In this document: piece after piece, positions 26,201 to 32,700 of the stretch
Layout of the letters: every line of letters starts with the position of its first letter
Numbering within the stretch: position 1 is the first letter of the stretch
DNA from: Skeletonema tropicum
Taxonomy: Eukaryota; Bacillariophyta; Thalassiosirophyceae; Thalassiosirales; Thalassiosiraceae
Length of the DNA stretch: 36,941 nt
Reading direction: 5' to 3'
Assembly: GCA_037178625.1 (NCBI GenBank)
Contig: JAWZXG010000069.1
Coordinates: 1 to 36,941 of the forward strand
Program-made: the position numbers and the translations under genes
The notes under the pieces: model-generated
The model's input: the letters and a program-made list of their open reading frames with translations, nothing else
Databases searched by the model: none
What the model was told of the DNA's origin: nothing

Positions 26201-28525
26201 ATGCTCGACACTAGAGTTGTCCCTACAAATGTTGTCACCGAATATGAGCGAGCTGTAAGGTATGCTCACGAGAAGAGAATTGAGGTAGTGGCGAAGCAGG
26301 GCACTATTCAGGCAGATGTCAACATAGACGATCTCGATCCAGAAGACGCGGAACAATTCCTGAACTTTTTCCATTCCAGCCAGTTAACTGACATGAAGAC
26401 CAACCCGATCCTTGCGGAAAACATGACAGTGGACATAGGATTGAACCACGATTGGTCGGCGAGCTTCTTCCAGGGAGATAGGGACATAACAATGCCTGGG
26501 GAGGAGTACACGATCATGATTAGGGATCATGCTACCAAGGTACTAAATGATGAGAATGATCCAACTGATATTCCCACAAAATCAGATGGTACAAAGTATG
26601 ACATCAACGACCTATCCGACGAACAACGAATGATAGTGCTCGCGACGGTCGATACAGTTGTCAAGTTCCTAGAGAACGACGAAGACTACTTGCCACTGCG
26701 AGCCACCATTACTGGCATGGGCGGATGTGGGAAGTCACATGTCATAAGCACTATCATATCCATCATAAGAGAGATGACCAACGTGAACAACACAGTCCAA
26801 GTTGCCGCACCGTCAGGCAGTGCTGCTTATAATGTCAAGGGCTGCACGCTGCATTCCCTTCTTGGTATTAACGTGCAGGTGCCATGGGCATCTTTGAATG
26901 CTGAAAGGAAGAAAGAGCTTCAAAAGAAGCTCAAGGAACTTCTTGTCTTGATGGTCGACGAGAGAAGCATGATGAACTCACACGTGACATATGGAGCTGA
27001 AGAGCACGTTCGAGAATGCGCATTTTACGGTCACAATAACACGGAGCTGTGGGGTGGTGTTCCTGTTGTACTGTTGTTCGGTGACGATTTTCAATTGCCC
27101 CCAACGGACAAGAATGGAGCCATAAGCGGATATGACAAGTATCACAGTAATCAGAGACCCCAATCAATGACTGCAAGAAGCAAGAACAACCAGGTATGCG
27201 AGTACGAAGGTTGTTACATTCTTACTGTCATGATGGTAGATAATGTGTTCAAATTGACTCGAAACTTCCGGACACAAGACAAGGACGACTGCGAATTGAT
27301 GAACAGAATGAGAGTGGGCGATCAAACAAAGGAGGACGCACGTCGTCTGATCAACTTGCATTTAAGCTACTATTCCTCCAAGTTCAGAGACACTATCGAG
27401 GACGATCCAAAAACATTGCATGCCTACGCAAAACGGGAGGAAATGAATAAGCAAAATGTCAAAATGCTCGTAAAAACACAGAAACGGCTGTCAGTACCGG
27501 TAGCACGGCTCAGATGCCAATTCAGGAGCAACATGGTTGGCAATCCCACTGTGTACCAGTCGCATTTCTTCGGCAAAAAGATGTTGTACACTTTAGACGT
27601 TTGCGTTGGTGTGCACGTGTGCCTGGAGACAGCGAACATTGATCCGAACTCTGGCCTGTACGTTGGAGCGATTGGGAAGGTGATTGACATCGTTTATGAC
27701 GAGCAGCACTCCGTAGGACCAAACACAAATGGTGTTGAATCCCTCCCAAAGTATATAGTCGTTGATTTCCCATACTTCAAACCGCGGCAAGGCATTGAAC
27801 CCTGGGACAAAAAGAATCCAACGGTGAGTGAAAGTAGAAATGTATTCTTGAACTCGAAATATAGCATGGCACTGATCAATCATCCCTCTTTACACAAATT
27901 TGCAATCACTCCACTCCACCACTCCACTCAGCACGTGCCAATACCACCCTACACTCACATCTGCAACAAAGGATGCTGTACTGCCACGTTCATGCCCCTG
28001 CAAATTGCATTCGCAATCACAATACACCGCTGCCAGGGCATGGAGGCCGGGTTCGGCAAGGACGATCGATGGAATCGCATGGTGATAGATCCGTCAGATG
28101 AGCTCTGGGAGAGAAGCCAGTGCCTTGGGACAGGATACGTTGCTACCAGCAGGGGCAAAACACTTGGTTCCAAAAATGTTATGCACCCGACGGATAGTGC
28201 CATTTATTGGACAGGGCCGAGCGTGTCTGTAGAACGGTTACACAATTGCAAGACGAACCAAGATGGCCAACTCTGCAAACTCTTCAAGAAGCGGGACAAA
28301 TGGGTCAAATACCTTGACGGCAAGGCAGAAGAAACCAAGACAAGATACAACAAAAGAAAGCTTGATGAAATGACGAAAACAACTTACCAAAAGGCAGTGA
28401 GTGGTACTTTAATAAAAAATAGAGAGGACCTGACGAACCGCATCACCGAAATCATAACCAACCCAAACAAAAAATGGAAAGAAGCGAAGAAAGAATACCA
28501 ATTGCCACGCGATTATTTTTCCTAG
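17409..28525 (+). CDS. Predicted spliced Helitron polyprotein (3,093 aa)
   Basis: Join 17409-17689, 17780-17893, 18036-19369, 20419-20514, 20657-21742, 21826-22260, 22353-24117, 24224-25588 and 25720-28525: 9,282 nt, 3,094 codons including the stop, with every intron phase matching. Order: N-terminal region, MBD-like (about 145-185), coiled coil (547-576), spacer, Ulp1/C48 protease (about 800-1000), acidic tail, SH3-like strand-rich patch, DUF6570-like region (about 1420-1600), HUH Rep (about 1705-2145), PIF1 helicase (about 2450-3000). The case for fusing ORF1 to the rest is the donor AAAG|GTGAGT at 19369/19370, which has the same phase and motif as later donors, and the exon at 20419, which has an in-frame TAA just upstream and no ATG until 20776. 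The separate-gene alternative would need a start inside exon 20657-21742. The protease could cleave the polyprotein, but I see no proof. Confidence 0.68.
17690..17779 (+). other. Intron 1 (90 bp, phase 2)
   Basis: TC|GTGAGT … CTGACAG|T. Removal recreates a serine codon and continues the frame. Retention gives an immediate TGA. It contains a degenerate 33-nt palindrome at 17704-17736. Confidence 0.85.
17704..17736 (+). repeat. 33-nt palindrome, copy 1 (degenerate, intron 1)
   Basis: 14-nt arms starting AACATATTTTTGTG, 5-nt loop ATCAT, right arm GCCAATTTTATTTT. It has the same length and arm layout as the better copies but is worn; it lacks AATAAA. Confidence 0.5.
17894..18035 (+). other. Intron 2 (142 bp, phase 2)
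   Basis: TC|GTAAGT … CATCGAAG|T. Retention gives an immediate TAA in the exon-2 frame. It holds a 33-nt palindrome at 17981-18013. A separate frame happens to stay open through this intron, which could mislead a gene caller. Confidence 0.82.
17981..18013 (+). repeat. 33-nt palindrome, copy 2 (intron 2)
   Basis: Arms AATATAAATATGTG and GACAAATTTATTTC around the loop CTCAT. The loop is one base from that of copy 3. No AATAAA. Confidence 0.6.
19370..20418 (+). other. Optional intron 3 (1,049 bp, phase 1), retained in ORF1
   Basis: Donor GAAAG|GTGAGT matches the later donors AAAG|GTGAGT and CAAG|GTGAGT. The acceptor is ACTAACTACCAG|TG with a consensus branch point (CTAAC, 10 nt upstream of the acceptor). 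Its first 884 nt stay open in the ORF1 frame to the TAG at 20251-20253 and look like real protein, so both the spliced and retained forms are plausible. Confidence 0.7.
20419..22260 (+). CDS. Ulp1-like (C48) cysteine protease module
   Basis: Exons 20419-20514, 20657-21742 and 21826-22260 (codons 577-1116 of the polyprotein). The first about 190 residues are unrecognised. From about residue 800 the Ulp1/SENP pattern appears: LNDAVLNFWFKW entry motif, H882-W883 in HHWSLIVVLNP, D917 in MIHLDCLG, Q974 and C980 in LVQTNSYDCGVHVCRY. The H, D, Q, C set is therefore complete and the enzyme is predicted active. Family members remove SUMO or related modifiers; here the target could be host SUMO conjugates or the element's own polyprotein. 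The H-to-D spacing of 35 residues is long, with a basic insertion (NQTKRRWND). The catalytic Gln and Cys come from a different exon than His and Asp, so protease activity depends on splicing intron 5. A very acidic tail follows, with EEVEILD as a possible SUMO-interacting motif. Ulp1-type proteases are known partners in some Helitrons and other eukaryotic DNA transposons. Confidence 0.9.
20515..20656 (+). other. Intron 4 (142 bp, phase 1)
   Basis: CAAG|GTGAGT … ACTTCCAG|CT. It joins the 96-nt exon 20419-20514 to the protease exon. It contains the 33-nt palindrome at 20564-20596 and a second perfect 6-bp hairpin (TGAGGT/ACCTCA) at 20595-20616. Retention gives a TGA at the edge of the palindrome. 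Confidence 0.82.
20564..20596 (+). repeat. 33-nt palindrome with AATAAA, copy 3 (intron 4)
   Basis: Left arm AAAATAAATTTGTC, loop CTCAC, right arm GACAAAAATATTTT; 12 of 14 arm positions pair. AATAAA lies at 20566-20571, about 313 nt after the ORF1 stop, so this copy could also provide the ORF1 poly(A) signal. Confidence 0.8.
21743..21825 (+). other. Intron 5 (83 bp, phase 1) inside the protease
   Basis: AAAG|GTGAGT … TTCCATCAG|TT. It separates catalytic His/Asp from Gln/Cys. Removal recreates V followed by LVQTNSYDCG. I see no 33-nt palindrome in it. Retention gives a TAG within 20 nt. Confidence 0.9.
22261..22352 (+). other. Intron 6 (92 bp, phase 1)
   Basis: GAAG|GTAAGT … CAACCTCAG|GT. 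It joins the acidic protease tail to the DUF6570-like exon and holds a 33-nt palindrome at 22303-22335. Unusually it has no in-frame stop if retained; the frame runs to 22376. Confidence 0.82.
22303..22335 (+). repeat. 33-nt palindrome with AATAAA, copy 4 (intron 6)
   Basis: Left arm begins AAAATAAATTTG and right arm ends CAAAATTATTTT; 11 of 12 outer positions pair. AATAAA is at 22305-22310. It follows the protease module. Confidence 0.78.
22353..24117 (+). CDS. DUF6570-like Helitron N-terminal region
   Basis: Codons 1117-1704 of the polyprotein, one exon. The start of the exon encodes a strand-rich patch (MGDIIEYR, RKGVIVAIGD, ISDGTWLMRKVHHVKRLE) that looks like a small SH3/Tudor-type barrel; this is a guess from pattern. 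Next come an acidic linker and a long charged helical stretch. Then CSVCLENK and CETCKKKN form a possible Cys4 zinc site, followed by VELKDLTMAEKLLIRRCSPF, GHCVCFPQD and MVIFIRHMSDHHEG, where the order 'L-x-E-K-L-L-I-x-R-x-S-P … G-H-x-x-x-F-P-Q-D' matches the DUF6570-type region that precedes Rep in many Helitrons. It probably helps DNA binding or Rep folding. It has no start of its own and joins the Rep exon through a phase-2 intron, recreating the Helitron motif PLNEF(D). Confidence 0.82.
24118..24223 (+). other. Intron 7 (106 bp, phase 2)
   Basis: TTGAA|GTAAGT … GTCTACCAG|T. Removal produces NEFDA, the expected Helitron junction. I see no 33-nt palindrome in it. Retention gives an immediate TAA. 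Confidence 0.9.
24224..25588 (+). CDS. HUH rolling-circle Rep (Helitron-like N-domain / endonuclease)
   Basis: Codons 1705-2159 of the polyprotein. It opens with the Helitron signature N-E-F … AYPCLFPGGIGD, then FKDGRFINDQMF. The HUH motif is H1945-L-H1947 in RGQIHLHLLGIG, the metal-binding pair of rolling-circle nucleases. A Cys/His-rich zinc-finger stretch follows (CECPDKG, CQEC, HKCNNYC, CRFDHG), then CWRGNVDIQLLI, and finally the catalytic tyrosines Y2134 and Y2138 in CKYVVAYASKK, spaced Y-x3-Y as in Helitrons. All expected catalytic residues are present. The enzyme is expected to nick the element's end, hold the 5' end through tyrosine and transfer it to target DNA in the nucleus. The exon ends a few residues after the second tyrosine. 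If intron 8 is not removed, a TGA follows immediately, giving a Rep without helicase. Confidence 0.95.
25589..25719 (+). other. Intron 8 (131 bp, phase 2)
   Basis: CAGAG|GTGAGA … CCAAATAG|C. Removal joins Rep to the helicase linker (IIQR-S-KSSADIN). It contains a 33-nt palindrome at 25631-25663. Retention stops the protein at once after Rep. Confidence 0.82.
25631..25663 (+). repeat. 33-nt palindrome with AATAAA, copy 5 (intron 8)
   Basis: Left arm AAAATAAATTTGTC is identical to copies 3 and 6. The right arm is TACATTTTTATTTT, with 11 of 14 positions pairing. AATAAA is at 25633-25638. It follows the Rep module. Confidence 0.7.
25720..28525 (+). CDS. PIF1-family helicase of the Helitron (RepHel C-terminal)
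   Basis: Codons 2160-3093, one exon ending in TAG at 28523-28525. A linker of about 330 residues precedes the SF1B helicase core. Walker A is GMGGCGKSH (G2491 to K2497), motif II is D2572-E2573 in LMVDERSMM (an R where many PIF1 proteins have I), motif III is GDDFQLPPT, motif IV is FKLTRNFRTQ, motif V is FAITIHRCQGMEAGF, and motif VI is YVATSRGKTLG. These are the canonical order and residues, so ATPase and 5'-to-3' unwinding are predicted. The helicase displaces the strand during rolling-circle transposition. The C-terminal about 100 residues are basic (KKRDKWVKYLDG … KKWKEAKKEYQLPRDYF) and may bind DNA. The frame has no stop or frameshift across more than 2.8 kb, suggesting recent activity. 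Confidence 0.95.
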
Positions 28526-28560
28526 TGGACGATACAATGCCATATTCACAACTTGCATGG

Positions 28561-28593
28561 AAAATAAATTTGTCTTGAAGACAAAATTATTTT
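28561..28593 (+). terminator. 33-nt palindrome with AATAAA, copy 6: probable 3' end signal
   Basis: Left arm AAAATAAATTTGTC, loop TTGAA, right arm GACAAAATTATTTT; 13 of 14 positions pair, the best copy. AATAAA is at 28563-28568, 37 nt after the polyprotein stop, a sensible place for the transcript's poly(A) signal. Confidence 0.65.
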
Positions 28594-28932
28594 CAATTGA
28601 CAGATACAACAAAGGGAGAATATTTCTCGTGATGAAGAAACATGTCACCTATAATGACAATATACCTGCATTTCTTTCTGCGAATGACGGTATCCTCGAC
28701 AGATATAGCCAATCAATTTCTGTAAAAAGCGCATTTAAGCCAGGTACTTCTCGCTTTCTACGTAGGAACAAGTACAAATTCTACAGCGGTATGGGTCTAC
28801 AGAGCCTCTACGTGTCCCCCAGGTAAACCTTCTCACTAAATAGCTACTATACTGATTCCTACCAAGATCCCTGTAGAAAAAAGTTTGGAAAAAAATGGAG
28901 AATTTGTGACCATAAGGGGTTGGGCACCTCCC
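28594..28932 (+). other. Element 3' non-coding region with subterminal inverted motif
   Basis: About 340 bp after the presumed poly(A) signal. An 89-codon open frame through 28557-28826 resembles nothing I know and I do not call it a gene. CTACGTGTCCC at 28808-28818 is the inverse of left-end GGGAGACGTAG (16340-16350) with one mismatch in 11, and GGGTCTACAG at 28793-28802 repeats left-end 16363-16372. This placement, at the extreme left end and about 170 bp inside the right end, is the asymmetric terminal inverted repeat layout described for Helentron/Helitron2 elements. Confidence 0.55.
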
Positions 28933-28977
28933 GGCCCCGTTATCGACACTTCACTGCGCTTGTTTCGACCCGGGGCC
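28933..28977. repeat. Right-terminal GC-rich hairpin of the transposon
   Basis: GGCCCCG (28933-28939) pairs with CGGGGCC (28971-28977), and inside it TCGA (28943-28946) pairs with TCGA (28965-28968). About 10 nt separate the hairpin from the resumption of satellite at about 28988. This fits the 3'-terminal hairpin of rolling-circle transposons. No CTRR tetranucleotide is seen at the border. Confidence 0.65.
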
Positions 28978-28987
28978 CCGAGGGCCG

Positions 28988-29754
28988 ATCAATGCCCAGT
29001 GCTAGATATCTCACTGGATATCGATGCCCTGTGCTAGATATCTCAATGGATATCGATGCCCAGTGCTAGATATATGGTGATATCGATGCCCAGTGCTAGA
29101 TATCTCATTGGATATTGATGCCCAGAGCTAGATATCTCACTGGATATCGATGCCCAGTGCTGGATATTGATGCCCAGTGCTAGATATATGGTGATATCGA
29201 TGCCCAGTGCTAGATATCTCATTGGATATCGATGCCCAGAGCTAGATATCTGGGGATATCTATGCCCAGTGCTGGATATCTGGGGATATTGATGCCCAGT
29301 GCTAGATATCTGGTGACATCGATGCCCAGTGTTAGATATCCTCTCACTGGATATCGATGCCCAGTGCTAGATATCTCACTGGATATCGATGCCCAGTGCT
29401 AGAAATCTTGCGATATCGATGCCCAGTGCTAGATATCTCACAGGATATCGATGCCCAGTGCTAGATATCAGGCGATATCGATGTCCAGTCCTAGATATCT
29501 CACTGGATATCGATGCCCAGTGCTAGATATCTGGCGATATTGATGCCCAGTGCTGGCTATCTGGGGATATCGATGCACAGTGCTGGATATCTGGGCATAT
29601 CAATGCCCAGTGCTAGATATCTTACTGGATATCGATGCCCTGTGCTAGATATCTCAATGGATATCGATGCCCAGTGCTAGATATATGGTGATATCGATGC
29701 CCAGTGCTAGATATCTCATTGGATATTGATGCCCAGAGCTAGATATCTCACTGG
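28988..29754 (-). repeat. Satellite array, reverse block, part 3
   Basis: Satellite resumes with ATCAATGCCCAGTGCTAG in the same orientation as before the transposon, but at a position in the 611-bp unit about 108 bp further on than where the left flank stopped. It runs for a little over one unit to an inversion junction. No gene is seen. Confidence 0.95.
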
Positions 29755-29776
29755 ACATCGATATCCAGTGAGATAT
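29743..29776. other. Palindromic array-inversion junction (right)
   Basis: ATATCTCACTGG (29743-29754) and CCAGTGAGATAT (29765-29776) are perfect 12-bp inverted arms with a 10-nt spacer. Reverse-orientation satellite lies to the left and forward-orientation to the right. Confidence 0.9.
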
Positions 29777-32700
29777 TTAGCACTGGGTATCGATATCCAG
29801 TGAGAGGATATCTAGCACAGGGCATCGATGTCACCAGATATCTAGCACTGGGCATCAATATCCCCAGATATCCAGCACTGGGCATAGATATCCCCAGATA
29901 TCTAGCTCTGGGCATCGATATCCAATGAGATATCTAGCACTGGGCATCGATATCACCATATATCTAGCACTGGGCATCGATATCCAGCACTGGGCATCGA
30001 TATCCAGTGAGATATCTAGCTCTGGGCATCAATATCCAATGAGATATCTAGCACTGGGCATCGATATCACCATATATCTAGCACTGGGCATCGATATCCA
30101 TTGAGATATCTAGCACAGGGCATCGATATCCAGTGAGATATCTAGCACTGGGCATTGATATGCCCAGATATCCAGCACTGTGCATCGATATCCCCAGATA
30201 GCCAGCACTGGGCATCAATATCGCCAGATATCTAGCTCTGGGCATCGATATCCAGTGAGATATCTAGGACTGGACATCGATATCGCCTGATATCTAGCAC
30301 TGGGCATCGATATCCTGTGAGATATCTAGCACTGGGCATCGATATCGCAAGATTTCTAGCACAGGGCATCGATATCCAGTGAGATATCTAGCACTGGGCA
30401 TCGATATCCAGTGAGAGGATATCTAACACTGGGCATCGATGTCACCAGATATCTAGCACTGGGCATCAATATCCCCAGATATCCAGCACTGGGCATAGAT
30501 ATCCCCAGATATCTAGCTCTGGGCATCGATATCCAATGAGATATCTAGCACTGGGCATCGATATCACCATATATCTAGCACTGGGCATCAATATCCAGCA
30601 CTGGGCATCGATATCCAGTGAGATATCTAGCTCTGGGCATCAATATCCAATGAGATATCTAGCACTGGGCATCGATATCACCATATATCTAGCACTGGGC
30701 ATCGATATCCATTGACATATCTAGCACAGGGCATCGATATCCAGTGAGATATCTAGCATTGGGCATCGATGTCACCAGATATCTAGCACTGGGCATCGAT
30801 ATCCCCAGATAGCCAGCACTGGGCATCAATATCGCCAGATATCTAGCTCTGGGCATCAATATCCAGTGAGATATCTAGGACTGGACATCGATATCACCAT
30901 ATATCTAGCACTGGGCATCGATATCCTGTGAGATATCTAGCACTGGGCATCGATATCGCAAGATTTCTAGCACTGGACATCGACATCAATATCCAGTGAG
31001 ATATCTAGCACTGGGCATCGATATCCAGTGAGAGGATATCTAGCACTGGGCATCGATGTCACCAGATATCTAGCACTGGGCATCAATATCCCCAGATATC
31101 CAGCACTGGGCATAGATATCCCCAGATATCTAGCTCTGGGCATCGATATCCAATGAGATAGCCAGCACTGGGCATCGATATCACCATATATCTAGCACTG
31201 GGCATCGATATCCAGCACTGGGCATCGATATCCAGTGAGATATCTAGCTCTGGGCATCAATATCCAATGAGATATCTAGCACTGGGCATCGATATCACCA
31301 TATATCTAGCACTGGGCATCGATATCCATTGAGATATCTAGCACAGGGCATCGATATCCAGTGAGATATCTAGCACTGGGCATTGATATGCCCAGATATC
31401 CAGCACTGTGCATCGATATCCCCAGATAGCCAGCACTGGGCATCAATATCGCCAGATATCTAGCTCTGGGCATCGATATCCAGTGAGATATCTAGGACTG
31501 GACATTGATATCGCCTGATATCTAGCACTGGGCATCGATATCCTGTGAGATATCTAGCACTGGGCATCGATATCGCAAGATTTCTAGCACTGGACATCAA
31601 CATCAATATCCAGTGAGATATCTAGCACTGGGCATCGACATCCAGTGAGAGGATATCTAACACTGGGCATCGATGTCACCAGATATCTAGCACTGGGCAT
31701 CAATATCCCCAGATATCCAGCACTGGGCATAGATATCCCCAGATATCTAGCTCTGGGCATCGATATCCAATGAGATATCTAGCACTGGGCATCGATATCA
31801 CCATATATCTAGCACTGGGCATCAATATCCAGCACTGGGCATCGATATCCAGTGAGATATCTAGCTCTGGGCATCAATATCCAATGAGATATCTAGCACT
31901 GGGCATCGATATCACCATATATCTAGCACTGGGCATCGATATCCATTGAGATATCTAGCACAGGGCATCGATATCCAGTGAGATATCTAGCACTGGGCAT
32001 TGATATGCCCAGATATCCAGCACTGTGCATCGATATCCCCAGAAAGCCAGCACTGGGCATCAATATCGCCAGATATCTAGCTCTGGGCATCGATATCCAG
32101 TGAGATATCTAGGACTGGACATCGATATCGCCTGATATCTAGCACTGGGCATCGATATCCTGTGAGATATCTAGCACTGGGCATCAATATCGCAAGATTT
32201 CTAGCACTGGGCATCGATATCCAGTGAGATATCTAGCACTGGGCATCGATATCCAGTGAGAGGATATCTAACACTGGGCATCGATGTCACCAGATATCAA
32301 GCACTGGGCATCAATATCCCCAGATATCCAGCACTGGGCATAGATATCCCCAGATATCTAGCTCTGGGCATCGATATCCAATGAGATATCTAGCACTGGG
32401 CATCGATATCACCATATATCTAGCACTGGGCATCGATATCCAGTGAGATATCTAGCTCTGGGCATCAATATCCAATGAGATATCTAGCACTGGGCATCGA
32501 TATCACCATATATCTAGCACTGGGCATCGATATCCATTGAGATATCTAGCACAGGGCATCGATATCCAGTGAGATATCTAGCACTGGGCATTGATATGCC
32601 CAGATATCTAGCACTGTGCATCGATATCCCCAGAAAGCCAGCACTGGGCATCAATATCGCCAGATATCTAGCTCTGGGCATCGATATCCAGTGAGATATC

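Larger units (their letters stand above)
16335..28987 (+). mobile_element. Helitron-like rolling-circle transposon, apparently intact coding region
   Basis: About 12.65 kb of non-satellite DNA lies between satellite flanks of the same orientation. It encodes on one strand an HUH Rep domain with Y-x3-Y fused to a PIF1-type helicase, the defining pair of Helitrons. Upstream are a DUF6570-like region, a Ulp1-type protease and an MBD-like ORF1. The left end begins with TC exactly where satellite similarity stops, as Helitrons do. A perfect hairpin lies 12 nt inside that end and a GC-rich hairpin lies at the right end. I see no CTRR at the right end and no A/T host dinucleotide at the borders, so the ends fit the Helentron/Helitron2 group better than canonical Helitrons. 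Rep and helicase motifs are all present and the exons are free of stops. Satellite equivalent to about 108 bp of the unit is missing across the insertion. Exact ends are uncertain by a few bases. Confidence 0.9.

Noticed and set aside
28557..28826. 89-codon open frame after the helicase stop
   Set aside because: It begins within the probable poly(A)-signal palindrome, has no recognisable domain and lies downstream of the presumed transcript end.
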